From the NCBI RefSeq assembly GCF_016641735.1, contig NZ_JAEDAO010000001.1, positions 1,798,001-1,862,000 of the forward strand: 64,000 nt of DNA, given 5' to 3'. Origin of the DNA: Ramlibacter algicola. GTDB taxonomy: Bacteria > Pseudomonadota > Gammaproteobacteria > Burkholderiales > Burkholderiaceae_C. The notes beneath the pieces are model-generated. The model did no database searches, was not told the DNA's origin, and saw only the letters and a program-made list of their open reading frames with translations. The stretch's first letter is position 1. Every line of letters begins with the position of its first letter. The translations under genes and the position numbers were made by a program. This document shows, one piece after another, positions 18,098-25,679 of this stretch.

Positions 18098-18730
18098 CTA
18101 GGCTCCGAGGGGCGAATCCACCAATGAGTTCACGAGCAGCGTGATCGCCTGCTCGGCCGCTGCGACGCTATCCTTGAGGTTGAGCCCGAAGTAGGTGCGG
18201 TAGTAGTTCCAGCTCGTGGCCGAAAGCAGGTAGCGGATGTTGGCAGCGGTCAGGGCGCGTTCCCCCTCAGTGCGCCCCGGAGCGAAGGCGTCGACGAGGC
18301 GCCTCACGGCCAACCAGGGCTCTTGGGCTGTCGTTTCGCGAATGCGGTCGAACAGTTCGGAATGGAGCGCCGCCCGGGTGAGCGTCGCGTGCGCGTCGTA
18401 GGCCCGGTAGAGCGCGCGAGGCACAGAGGGCAGATCCGCCGCTGACTTCGGCAGCTCGGGCAGTTCCAGACGCAGCGACACTTCGATGGACAAAGCGTCA
18501 AGGAATTCCTCACGACTGCAGAGATGACGGAACGCTGTGCGTTCGGCGACCCCGGCGCGCCGCGCGACGGCGCGGATCGTCAGTTCGGCCCAGGGACCCT
18601 CCTGCAGCTGCGCGACCGCAGCGTCGAGCAGGATGCGACGCGTGAGCGCGCTCTGCCGATCCTTGAGCGTTCCCTGCGCGGCGTGCGGCGCCGCCGGCGC
18701 CGATTCCCCGCTTGTCAGGAAACTTGCCAT
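18098..18730 (-). CDS. TetR-family transcriptional repressor
   Basis: DNA-binding regulator of 210 residues. The helix-turn-helix lies at about 30-75: TRRILLDAAVAQLQEG, LTIRAVARRAGVAERTAFRHL and CSREEFLDAL. The C-terminal ligand domain is helical (LRLELPELPKSAADLPS, ALTAANIRYLLSATSWNYYR). A GTGNCATA-N3-TATGNCAC palindrome begins two bases upstream of its start codon, so it probably represses itself and the divergent cupin gene at 18779. The effector is unknown. The N-terminal 25 residues before the HTH are low-complexity and a later start is possible. Confidence 0.88.
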   Translation of the reverse strand: MASFLTSGESAPAAPHAAQGTLKDRQSALTRRILLDAAVAQLQEGPWAELTIRAVARRAGVAERTAFRHLCSREEFLDALSIEVSLRLELPELPKSAADLPSVPRALYRAYDAHATLTRAALHSELFDRIRETTAQEPWLAVRRLVDAFAPGRTEGERALTAANIRYLLSATSWNYYRTYFGLNLKDSVAAAEQAITLLVNSLVDSPLGA

Positions 18731-18731
18731 G

Positions 18732-18750
18732 GTGTCATAGTGTATGCCAC
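18732..18750. promoter_or_regulatory. Predicted TetR operator palindrome
   Basis: GTGTCATAGTGTATGCCAC is a 19-bp inverted repeat with arms GTG-N-CATA and TATG-N-CAC around a 3-bp centre. It lies between the tetR start (18730) and the cupin start (18779), where a TetR repressor would control both genes. Seven of eight positions in each arm are symmetric. Confidence 0.7.
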
Positions 18751-18778
18751 GTTCTCACCGATGGAAACGGAGGTCCGC

Positions 18779-19237
18779 ATGTCAAGCGAGCACATGATCG
18801 TGAAGCAGGGCGAGGGTGAAAGCCTCGCCGTCATGGGGGCCGGGGTCCGGTTCCTGTGCACGGCGGACAGGACGCGGCACAAGTGGTCCCTGATGGAAGT
18901 GAGCCTGCCCGAGGGCGCAGGGCCGCCGCCGCACCACCATGCGTGGGACGAGGCGTACTACGTCGTCGAGGGCGAAGCAAACTTCTCACTTGCGGGCGAA
19001 TCCCGGCGCGTGCGAGCCGGGGATTTCCTGTATGCGCCGGCCGGCACCGTGCATGGCTTTTCGGGAGCTTCGCCGCGACCGGCACGCATTCTCATCTTCG
19101 ATGCGCCCGCGCACGCGGAATCCTTCTTCCGCGACGTCGACCAGCAAGTGAAATCGCCGACGGACCTGGGAAAGGTGCCTGGCATCGGCGCGAAGCACGG
19201 GATCCACTTCCTGCCGCCGGGCTCGCCGCCGGCCTAA
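18779..19237 (+). CDS. Cupin-domain protein, likely target of the adjacent TetR
   Basis: Single-domain cupin of 152 residues. The metal-binding motif 1 is PPPHHHAWDEAYYVVEGEANF (two His, a third His and Glu), and motif 2 is GDFLYAPAGTVHGFS with the fourth ligand His. This is the quercetinase/dioxygenase-like small cupin pattern, but the reaction is unknown. The start at 18779 is set by GGAGG at 18770-18774, 4-8 bases upstream; an in-frame ATG at 18761 is less well placed. It diverges from tetR across a shared operator, so it is probably induced by the TetR ligand. Confidence 0.85.
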   Translation: MSSEHMIVKQGEGESLAVMGAGVRFLCTADRTRHKWSLMEVSLPEGAGPPPHHHAWDEAYYVVEGEANFSLAGESRRVRAGDFLYAPAGTVHGFSGASPRPARILIFDAPAHAESFFRDVDQQVKSPTDLGKVPGIGAKHGIHFLPPGSPPA

Positions 19238-19508
19238 TCCGCTGCGGAACGCGGCTGGCCTCGAAGGTGAAGGCAGCGTAGTTTGCCGATCCGGGTTGTG
19301 CTGCGAAGCAGCAGTTGCCGGCGGCATTCGCCGCGTACTACCGTTCTTTCAAGGTGTGTTGAACGACCAGAGTGGCTAGGGTGCGAGCCATCTACCTCGA
19401 TGCCACAGCAGACGTGCTTCGCCGGCAGCCGCTCCCGGCCAATAGCGGCCTTGCGGGGACTGTCGAGGTCGTGAGCCGAAACGCCGGCGGCCAGGATCTG
19501 TGGTGGGT

Positions 19509-19904
19509 CTAGAAGATGTGCTCCGCGGAGGCCGGCGGAACGATCCAGCGATGCATGCGCTCCTCGTACACGGAAACCGTCGGAACCGGAAAACCAGGAT
19601 CAGCGAACGCGCCTACGGGAATGCAGACCTGGTCGGGCATGGCCAGCGGCTCGTAGTACACGGTCGCTCCACAGTGCGGACAGAAGTGGAACCGCGCACC
19701 GGGCCCTTCGTCACCAGCCTGCACGTACTCGGACGCCACACCCGAAGGCGCGACGTTGGCTCGGGGGAACCTGGCTTGGTTGCTGAAGGCACTCCCTGTG
19801 CGTCGCTGGCACCCCAGACAGTGACAGATGGAGATCCGAGTTGGCTCGCCGACAACTCGAGCAGTGAGCTGGCCGCAACTGCATGAAGCAAGCCTGACGA
19901 TCAT
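19509..19904 (-). CDS. GFA-domain zinc protein
   Basis: Protein of 131 residues with the glutathione-dependent formaldehyde-activating (GFA) fold. The zinc ligands are CSCGQL (residues about 8-10), CHCLGCQRRTGSAF (about 27-40) and FCPHCGATVYYE. GFA proteins are usually S-(hydroxymethyl)glutathione synthases or uncharacterised relatives; this short form is of the uncharacterised kind. It ends close to a 46-codon convergent open frame and is preceded by an attC-like end (19913-19958), so it may be a mobile cassette gene. GFA genes are common in environmental cassette arrays. Confidence 0.85.
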   Translation of the reverse strand: MIVRLASCSCGQLTARVVGEPTRISICHCLGCQRRTGSAFSNQARFPRANVAPSGVASEYVQAGDEGPGARFHFCPHCGATVYYEPLAMPDQVCIPVGAFADPGFPVPTVSVYEERMHRWIVPPASAEHIF

Positions 19905-19912
19905 GGTGTCTT

Positions 19913-20100
19913 CTGCGGCAACGAGTCGACCGGCACGCGCCGGTTCTGCGCCGGCGGCATTATGAAGTCACGACATGGACCCATGCGCTTCCTGGAGCCT
20001 CGACGCCGCTTCGCCTGCAGGCGCAGCTCAAGTGCCCGCTCCCCGCAAGCTGCCATCGAGGACGCGGGCTGGTCGCTACTCCAGCGAACGGTTGTTAGGC
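19913..20100 (-). repeat. attC-like element upstream of the GFA gene (degenerate)
   Basis: Read on the minus strand, the segment begins with GCCTAAC at 20100-20094, which fits the integron R'' box RYYYAAC. It ends at 19958-19913 with GCCGGCGCAGAACCGGCGCG and TGCCGGTCGACTCGTTGCCG. The end resembles the plus-strand elements at 25231-25280 and 25732-25787 (GCGTGCCGGTCAACTCCGAC). No clean GTTRRRY box closes it. The GFA start codon follows nine bases later. Confidence 0.35.
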
Positions 20101-20215
20101 CGCCCTTATCCGCGGAGCGCACGCAGGCCCTGGAGCCCTGCGCCTGTTAGGGGACGCTGCATTCCGCTGGCTTCGGTCCATGTCTGCTTTCCACGCCGCC
20201 GCGTCCAACCAGATT

Positions 20216-20239
20216 GTCCGCTTCCGGCCGGAAGCTGAC
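20216..20239. repeat. Hairpin repeat, near-perfect copy
   Basis: GTCCGCTTC, loop CGGCCG, then GAAGCTGAC form a 9-bp stem with one mismatch. It matches the perfect copy at 24620-24643. It lies 25 bases downstream of the stop of the broken RNase H-like gene (minus strand). Confidence 0.65.
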
Positions 20240-20263
20240 CTCAGGCCTACGGCCCTGGCCTCC

Positions 20264-20800
20264 TCACTGCGGATTTGAATCGCCAGCACGTTCGTCCCAT
20301 GCATTTCGCATCTGAGCTGGGTCGAGTTCTTCCAGCACCTCCTCGATGCGCGGATTCGTATGGTCCGTGTTCAGTCGAACCAGCAGGCACTCGTGGCGGC
20401 TCAGAGGCCTGACATACCGCACAAAGTCGACGCACCTGAATGACGGGTCGTCAGGATCAATCACCCCGTAGCGAAATTCGTAATCGTTACGACTTTTGAA
20501 CTCCGTGGAGACAATGCGGATCTTGATCTGCTGCCCTCTACCGACACGCAGCCCCGATCTGTTTTCTGATCGGACCACTTCTTCGCGGTCTGACTGACAG
20601 ACAGCGGCTTGTTGAAGGGCATTCCCGCCGACTGCTTGGCCAGTTTGTCGGCGGCGCGATTGTGGGCGCTCGTCTTATGACCTTTCACCCACCTGACCTC
20701 AACACGTATCGGAAACGAGTGGACGATTTTCCGAAGGCGCTTATTGTCCCCTCAAGCTCAAGTCCGACACAGACGTAGCGGGGCGACTCCGCGCACACGT
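20264..20800 (-). pseudogene. RNase H-like gene broken by frameshifts
   Basis: Three minus-strand frames join into one RNase H-fold protein. Near 20800-20725 one frame reads ETDVCAESPRYVCVGLELEG. The next frame (about 20730-20570) reads NKRLRKIVHSFPIRVEVRW, then VKGHKTSAHNRAADKLAKQ and PLSVSQTAKKWSDQKTDRG, the WVKGHxxxxxNxxADxLA signature of RNase HI. The last frame (to stop 20264) gives QQIKIRIVSTEFKSRNDYEF, DPDDPSFRCVDFVRYV and NPRIEEVLEEL, a C-terminal domain. The N-terminal catalytic DG and E residues are not recovered. At least two frameshifts and a missing N terminus make it inactive. It probably belonged to the cassette-like region. Confidence 0.65.
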
Positions 20801-20819
20801 CCGTTTCGACCCGAAGCAA
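20799..20819. repeat. Hairpin repeat, degenerate copy
   Basis: GTCCGTTTCGACCCGAAGCA preserves the left arm GTCCGNTTC and part of the right arm GAAGC. It abuts the 5' end of the broken RNase H-like gene. Confidence 0.35.
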
Positions 20820-20974
20820 TAGCGCCGGGGATGACCGCTCACGGCCAAGAGCCGACAAGGGTCACGCAACGGACAGCAGGCGACCGTTCGCGCCGGAAGT
20901 AGCCCGGCGCTTGCGAGAAGTCGTGAACCTTGCTGCGGTGATGCCGTCTCATCGAGTCTATGAGGGCAGCGCCA

Positions 20975-21301
20975 TCAAGAATCGTTGCGCGGGTTCTTGA
21001 GAATCGAGAGCCAAGTTTGCTGCGGAACAGAGCTTGGCGAAAAGGCGTCGCGCAACTTCGGTTTGTCGTTCTTGAGCTGTGCGGGATTCAGTGCACCGTT
21101 TGGGCTGCGGCGCCCGCTATGTGGATACGGCACCGGGCGCCCCGTCTTTAGTGATCGACACGGTGCGCCGGCCTCAGCGCCGCACTTTGGACAAGATCCA
21201 TCCGTTGATCGACGCGAATCGATGGGCGCCACCTTGTCTTGATGAGGCACTTTCCGCCGGCACCCAAAAATAGCGAGGGTGAGACTTAGCGCCATCGCCA
21301 A
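20975..21301 (-). CDS. Protein of unknown function with a zinc-ribbon-like motif
   Basis: Open frame of 108 codons. The distinctive part is CPKCGAEAGAPCRSLKTGRP followed by VPYPHSGR, a CxxC-x8-C...H pattern. It resembles small zinc-binding domains (CPxCGAxxGxPCRxxxGxxxPHxxR) found on phage and hypothetical proteins. The N-terminal 20 residues are hydrophobic and may not be translated. The C-terminal half is polar with no domain recognised. The region has low coding density, so the frame could be a relic, but the zinc motif is hard to explain by chance. Confidence 0.4.
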   Translation of the reverse strand: MAMALSLTLAIFGCRRKVPHQDKVAPIDSRRSTDGSCPKCGAEAGAPCRSLKTGRPVPYPHSGRRSPNGALNPAQLKNDKPKLRDAFSPSSVPQQTWLSILKNPRNDS

Positions 21302-21716
21302 TAAGGAGGAGCCCGGGTCCGGCGCGCGGCGGTGGTGATTGCAGGCCCGGTGTTGCCGTCCGCTTTCTGCCAGCCCCGCGAGCCGCTTCTTGCAAAAGTG
21401 GGAATGTGGTCGCCTGCGCCATCAGTGAAGAATTGCGGGCCTGCAGTGAGTCGACTAGCACCTGAGCAGCCACCGGGAAGAGCGACGCGTCAGCCTGACA
21501 GATCGTGCATTGCGCCAAGCAACGCGTGGTCAAGACTCGGGGGGCAGTGAGGCAGAACGCGCACTGCCCTCGCGCGAACAGGATGTGCTGCTGCACCGCC
21601 TGATTGAGCGACTTTGAGGGAATCCGGGGGCTGCTGGCTGAGGAGGCTGCGCTGTTGGGCGACTTCGGTGGCCTCGGTCCAAGCCTGCTCGCGCATTTTG
21701 CGCGGGGCCAGCTCTA
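21302..21716. other. Non-coding or unrecognised stretch
   Basis: About 415 bp lie between the zinc-motif gene and marR. Short open frames exist on both strands but none shows a domain, ribosome-binding site or consistent codon use. I see no hairpin repeat or attC-like end here. It could be decayed coding DNA. Confidence 0.35.
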
Positions 21717-22253
21717 CTACGCGATGCGACGACGATCCCACACCCGTTTGGACCCTCCCGAGCGGCGGTCGGCTTTGGGCGCGTCCGCGGGAAGATTGCG
21801 CAGCACCTGCCTGGCGTTCGCAGTCAGCTTGTCCAGGCAGTGCTCGAACACCTGGAGCTCACCGTCTTCGAGCACCGACAGGAGGCGGACGTTGACTTCA
21901 GTCAGCAGTGGAAATAACCGGGCGTAGAGAAGGCGCCCCTCGGCCGTCGCACAAACGGTCGCCCGCCGCCCATCTCCCGAGTCGGCCGAACGGGTCACCA
22001 GGTGCTTCTCCACAAGGCTGGCCAGAGTGCGCGAGGCGCGCGCCCGCTCCATGAGAACGTTTTCCGCCAACGCCGTCGGGCTGCTTGTCCCATGCTCCAC
22101 CAGCGCCGCCAACAGGCGCCACTCCTGGCGCGCGAGGCCGAACTGGCCTTCGCAGATGCGCAATGCGGGCGCGCCGCCGAGCACCTGCAGCTGCTTGATC
22201 CTGTAGTTGACCAAGTCGTCGTGGGTCCGCGGCGTCCTCAGGCTCATGCGCAA
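21717..22253 (-). CDS. MarR-family transcriptional regulator
   Basis: Winged-helix regulator of 178 residues. The DNA-binding core is GLARQEWRLLAALVEHGTSS, PTALAENVLMERARASRTLA and SLVEKHLVTRSADSGDGRRA, with the wing D-x-GDGRR. The dimerisation helices follow (RLLYARLFPLLTEVNVRLL). It is transcribed divergently from the Bug receptor at 22325 across 71 bp, so it probably controls that gene and the sulfatase. MarR proteins usually respond to aromatic or phenolic acids. The C-terminal 25 residues are basic and not conserved in the family. Confidence 0.87.
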   Translation of the reverse strand: MRMSLRTPRTHDDLVNYRIKQLQVLGGAPALRICEGQFGLARQEWRLLAALVEHGTSSPTALAENVLMERARASRTLASLVEKHLVTRSADSGDGRRATVCATAEGRLLYARLFPLLTEVNVRLLSVLEDGELQVFEHCLDKLTANARQVLRNLPADAPKADRRSGGSKRVWDRRRIA

Positions 22254-22324
22254 CTCCGGTAGTGCGTGTTTAGAACAATTATGTCGATCGCATCTAGATT
22301 GGGCCGCATCGCCAGGAGACCGAC

Positions 22325-23278
22325 ATGCTTACTCGCCGTTCATTGATCCTTGCTGCCTGCCTCGTCCAGCAGGGCGTCCGGGCTGCAGGCTTTCCCGAGA
22401 GGCCCATCAAGGTGCTGCACGGATTTCCGCCGGGCGGCCCGCCTGACGCCGCTCTCCGCCTGCTGGCGAGGGCGGTCGAACCGCAGCTTCAGCAGCCATT
22501 GGTCATTCATAACCAGCCCGGGGCCGCAGGCATGATCGCCGCAGAGGCGGTCGCACGCGCTGCGCCGGACGGCTACACGCTTCTGTTCGGCGTGGCCGCG
22601 AACCTGGCGACCGGGCCAGCGATTCGCGAGCGGCCGCCTTACGCGCCTGCCGATTTCAGCCCCATCGCGCAAGTGGCTCGCGGCCCGTATGCGTGGCTCA
22701 TCCGCGCAGACAACCCCGCGCGAACGATGCGCGACTTCGTTGCGTGGGTGCAATCGCGGCCCGGCAAGGTGGCCTACGCGTCGCCCGGCGTGGGCAGCAT
22801 GCATCACCTCGCGACGCTGCAGCTGCAACGTGAAACGGGCATGGAGATGCTGCACGTCCCCTATGCCACCTCGCGCATGTACGACGGCATCCTCTCGGGC
22901 CAGGTCGAAGCGATGTTCGAGTCCTTGCCGAGCCCGTTGCCGCACCTCAAGGCGAGGACGTTGCGAGCGCTCGCCGTCAGCGGCCCGCAGCGCCTGACCC
23001 TGCTGCCTGATGTGCCGACGTTGCAGGAAGAAGGAATCTCGCTGCTGGCCAGTTCATGGTGGGGCTTCGTTGGACCCAAGGCACTTCCGGGATCGAAGGT
23101 CGACCTGCTCAATACCGCCATCAATCGTGCACTGGACGACCCGCAGGTCCGATCGTCTCTGGCTGGGATGGGCATCGAGCCCGCAGCCGGCACCCCGCGC
23201 GAGTTCGGCGATTTCATCTGGTCGGAGTACGGCCGCTGGCGCGACCTCGTGCGCAGCAGCGGCCTGCAACTCCAATGA
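22325..23278 (+). CDS. Bug/TctC-family periplasmic receptor
   Basis: Solute receptor of the Bug family, 317 residues. It has a signal peptide of about 20 residues (RRSLILAACLVQQGVRAAG), then the family start FPERPIKVLHGFPPGGPPDA. The ligand region has NQPGAAGMIAAEAVARAAPDG and YASPGVGSMHHLATLQL; HVPYATSRMYDGILSGQVEA and LPDVPTLQEEG follow. AGGAG lies eight bases before the ATG. Its stop overlaps the sulfatase ATG by four bases, so the two are translationally coupled. This suggests the ligand may be a sulfate ester or its product, which is inference. No TctAB permease is nearby. Confidence 0.88.
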   Translation: MLTRRSLILAACLVQQGVRAAGFPERPIKVLHGFPPGGPPDAALRLLARAVEPQLQQPLVIHNQPGAAGMIAAEAVARAAPDGYTLLFGVAANLATGPAIRERPPYAPADFSPIAQVARGPYAWLIRADNPARTMRDFVAWVQSRPGKVAYASPGVGSMHHLATLQLQRETGMEMLHVPYATSRMYDGILSGQVEAMFESLPSPLPHLKARTLRALAVSGPQRLTLLPDVPTLQEEGISLLASSWWGFVGPKALPGSKVDLLNTAINRALDDPQVRSSLAGMGIEPAAGTPREFGDFIWSEYGRWRDLVRSSGLQLQ

Positions 23279-24591
23279 GGAGGTTGAATGTCGTCTACAT
23301 CGTCGCGGACGACCTCGGCTACGCCGACCTAGGCTGCTATGGCGCGCGCCCGTCCGCGACCGGACTGGTCTCTCCAGTGTTGGACCGGCTGGCGTCCGGC
23401 GGCTTGCGCTTCACGCAGGGGTACGCGAACTCGCCGGTGTGTTCGCCCACGCGCTTTGCCTTGATGACGATGCGTTACCAGTACCGGTTGCGCGGCGCCG
23501 CGGAAGAGCCGATCACCGGGACGGCCCGCGATAGCGACTGTCTCGGTCTGCCCCCGGAACATCCGACGTTGCCTTCGTTGCTGCGCGACGCCGGCTGGCG
23601 GACGGCGCTAGTTGGCAAGTGGCACTTGGGATACCCGCCCCGCTTCGGGCCAACGCGCGCCGGCTACGAGGAGTTCTTCGGTTCGATCTCCGGTGCGGTG
23701 GACTACTTCACGCACTGCGACACGGATGGCGTGCATGACCTGTTCCGCAACAGGCAGGAACACGTTGAGGACGGCTACCTGACAGATCTCCTGTCGCACC
23801 GGGCAGTGGACTACATCCGCCGCATGGCCATGCAGGATGCCCCGTTCTTCCTGAGCCTTCACTACACCGCCCCGCATTGGCCTTGGGAGACCCGCGAAGA
23901 CCGACACCGGTCCGCTCGGCTCCATGGTGCACTTGCCGATTTGCAGGGCGGGAGCGTAAGGACCTACCAGCGAATGATCACTCAGATGGATGAAGGGATC
24001 GGCGCAGTCGCCGCAGAACTGGACGCGCACGGGATGCTGCAGGACACGTTGATCCTGTTCACCAGCGACAACGGTGGCGAGCGTTACTCCGACACCTGGC
24101 CGCTGGTGGGCGGGAAGATGGACCTGACGGAAGGCGGGATCCGCGTACCGTGGATCGCGCATTGGCCCCGCGTGGTTCCACCTGGCAGCGTCTCCGGCCA
24201 ACTGTGCATGACCATGGACTTTTCAGCGACCGTGTTGGCGGAAGCGGGTGTTCCCCCGGACGCCGGTTACGCGCCGGATGGCGTGTCGCTTTCCCCGATC
24301 CTGCGTGACCCTATGCACTGCTTTCCGCGGACCTTGTATTGGCGGACCAAGGAGCGCGGGCAACGCGCTATTCGCGAGGGCCGATGGAAGTACCTGCGCG
24401 TTGACGGCCGTGATTACCTGTTTGACTTAGCGGTCGACGAGCGCGAGCGTGCCAACCTTGTCCAAGAGCAGCCTGCCAAGCTTGCGGAGATGTGCTCCCA
24501 ATGGGAAGCGTGGAATCGAACGATGCCTGAGATCCCGCCAGACGCCGGTGTCAGGCTGCCGTATTCCCTTGCGGATATGCCGTCGCGCTGA
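23275..24591 (+). CDS. Type I sulfatase (formylglycine-dependent)
   Basis: Sulfatase/arylsulfatase A-family enzyme of 438 residues that hydrolyses a sulfate ester. The metal site starts with YIVADDLGYADLGCYG (Asp12, Asp13). The catalytic core is PVCSPTRFALMT, where Cys56 in the C-x-P-x-R motif would be converted to formylglycine. GKWHLG is the second signature, and FTSDNGGERY supplies the DN metal residues. There is no signal peptide, so it is predicted to be cytoplasmic, which is notable beside a periplasmic receptor. ATG 23275 overlaps the receptor stop (ATGA). Formylglycine formation needs an FGE or anSME enzyme, not present here. Confidence 0.9.
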   Translation: MRRLNVVYIVADDLGYADLGCYGARPSATGLVSPVLDRLASGGLRFTQGYANSPVCSPTRFALMTMRYQYRLRGAAEEPITGTARDSDCLGLPPEHPTLPSLLRDAGWRTALVGKWHLGYPPRFGPTRAGYEEFFGSISGAVDYFTHCDTDGVHDLFRNRQEHVEDGYLTDLLSHRAVDYIRRMAMQDAPFFLSLHYTAPHWPWETREDRHRSARLHGALADLQGGSVRTYQRMITQMDEGIGAVAAELDAHGMLQDTLILFTSDNGGERYSDTWPLVGGKMDLTEGGIRVPWIAHWPRVVPPGSVSGQLCMTMDFSATVLAEAGVPPDAGYAPDGVSLSPILRDPMHCFPRTLYWRTKERGQRAIREGRWKYLRVDGRDYLFDLAVDERERANLVQEQPAKLAEMCSQWEAWNRTMPEIPPDAGVRLPYSLADMPSR

Positions 24592-24619
24592 GCACACATC
24601 CTGCTTCATGGACGCGAAT

Positions 24620-24643
24620 GTCCGCTTCCGGCCAGAAGCGGAC
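24620..24643. repeat. Hairpin repeat, perfect 9-bp-stem copy
   Basis: GTCCGCTTC, loop CGGCCA, then GAAGCGGAC form a perfect 9-bp stem with a 6-base loop. It is the best copy of a family also seen at 5301, 6283, 9040, 20216, 20799, 25197 and 25838. It sits between the sulfatase stop and the next small gene. Confidence 0.75.
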
Positions 24644-24655
24644 GACAATGCGCCC

Positions 24656-25174
24656 ATGAGGTGGCCACTACGTGGGATGACGGTGGGCTCAGCGATGCTG
24701 GTCGCAGCGATCGCCCATGCTCAAGCCCCTTGCCCACGAGCCGCTGCCACTGATACGCAGCCCTGGATCCACAATCTGCGTGTGCTGGAGTCATTTGAAT
24801 TGGCGCAGCCAGCGCCAGTGTTTGTCGGCGACTTCGAGGATGCGAACGCCACCTACCGGCTGCACCTTGTGCGCGACCAAATTGGATTCTTCGGCGCACT
24901 GTCTTATCCGGTGCTCGAATCAGATTCGCCGACGGCGGTCTTGCGGAACGTCAGTTGGGATCCGCAGACGGGAGTTCTGGAATTTGTGGCGGCGCCCTCT
25001 GGCCAAGATGTGCGCATGAAGGGTGTCCTGAGCCAGTCAGAGTTCCACGTCAGCGAGGTTGGTGGCCGGGCTACCGTGGAACTTGAACTCGTCAAACTGA
25101 GAGAAGGATCCTCCCTCGCCTGGCGAAGCCGGGACCAGTTCGAATGCGCCATGCGACTAGGGCGCAGAAACTAG
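24656..25174 (+). CDS. Exported protein of unknown function, cassette-like
   Basis: 172 residues with a signal peptide (GMTVGSAMLVAAIAHAQA, residues 7-24). The mature protein is beta-rich: NLRVLESFELAQPAPVFVG, ATYRLHLVRDQIGFFGAL, AVLRNVSWDPQTGVLEFVA and RATVELELVKLREGSSLAW. There are two Cys, one near each end (APCPRA and QFECAMR), possibly a disulfide. No family is recognised. It begins 13 bases after the perfect hairpin repeat, and its stop codon lies inside a degenerate R''-like box of the attC-like element that follows. It therefore looks like a cassette gene. Confidence 0.6.
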   Translation: MRWPLRGMTVGSAMLVAAIAHAQAPCPRAAATDTQPWIHNLRVLESFELAQPAPVFVGDFEDANATYRLHLVRDQIGFFGALSYPVLESDSPTAVLRNVSWDPQTGVLEFVAAPSGQDVRMKGVLSQSEFHVSEVGGRATVELELVKLREGSSLAWRSRDQFECAMRLGRRN

Positions 25175-25280
25175 CGACTTACAAAGGTCAGCCGATGGCC
25201 GCTTCCGGCCCGAAGCAGACATCAACCAAAGAGCCGTGCGGCGCACTGCCGGTGCGTGCCGGTCAACTCCGACGCTAGAC
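25169..25280 (+). repeat. attC-like element 1 (degenerate), with an internal hairpin repeat
   Basis: The left box AACTAGC (25169-25175) contains the stop TAG of the preceding gene. The right end reads GCGTGCCGGTCAACTCCGAC and then GCTAGAC at 25274-25280, one base from the integron R' consensus GTTRRRY. The two boxes pair over five of seven bases. Inside, 25197-25220 carries a hairpin repeat copy (GGCCGCTTC, CGGCCC, GAAGCAGAC). The right 50 bases are nearly identical to 25738-25780. Confidence 0.45.
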
Positions 25281-25338
25281 CGTACGAGGACGCGCAGTGG
25301 CTGCACCTGGAGGGCCTGATGATGAAACGTGGAAGCGT

Positions 25339-25431
25339 ATGAGCCCTCGAGCTCGAAGCCTCTACTGGATCTTCATCGCTGCAATCTTCGGCCTCATCGG
25401 ATACGGGTGGCTTCAGGCATGGCTCAGGTGA
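25339..25431 (+). CDS. 30-residue single-helix membrane peptide (predicted)
   Basis: ATG 25339 opens a 30-codon frame: SPRARSLYWIFIAAIFGLIG then YGWLQAWLR and TGA at 25431. A positively charged N terminus, 14 hydrophobic residues and a tryptophan-rich end suit a small membrane protein. GGAAG lies five bases before the start. It follows attC-like element 1 and just precedes the 80-residue membrane protein at 25437. A peptide this short needs experimental support. Confidence 0.4.
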   Translation: MSPRARSLYWIFIAAIFGLIGYGWLQAWLR

Positions 25432-25436
25432 TCCTG

Positions 25437-25679
25437 ATGAAGTTCGGCCGACGTTCCTCGCGCCACATCATGGCCATTGCGCTTGGGTGCATGTTCGGTG
25501 CTTTCTTAGGACTTGCGATCTACGCAGCGCTGTTCTTCGGTCCGCTTATTCGCTCTCCCATCACAACGCTCTGGCTGGTTCCGGGGTTTGCTCTAGCTGG
25601 GGGCGTGGTGGGATGGTTGTACGTTTGGAGTTTGCTTCACCCGGCTGGAGGCGGTGCGAAGGATGGGAATGCGGTCTAA
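25437..25679 (+). CDS. Small two-helix membrane protein, cassette-like
   Basis: 80 residues from ATG 25437: a basic start KFGRRSSRH, a first helix IMAIALGCMFGAFLGLAIYA (with FFGPLI after it), a loop RSPITT and a second helix LWLVPGFALAGGVVGWLYVW. In-frame starts at 25329 and 25419 are possible but would add non-hydrophobic sequence. The stop codon TAA lies inside GTCTAAC (25674-25680), exactly the R'' box position in integron cassettes. No family is recognised. Confidence 0.55.
   Translation: MKFGRRSSRHIMAIALGCMFGAFLGLAIYAALFFGPLIRSPITTLWLVPGFALAGGVVGWLYVWSLLHPAGGGAKDGNAV

Noticed and set aside
19372..19512. 46-codon plus-strand frame from GTG 19372 (ARVRAIYLDATADVLRRQP...)
   Set aside because: The translation looks protein-like, but there is no ribosome-binding site or family, and it overlaps the end of the GFA gene. 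Left out as a gene.
21174..21741. Overlapping minus-strand frames that might form another split gene
   Set aside because: Joining them gives no recognisable motif, and the pieces do not continue each other at any sensible point.
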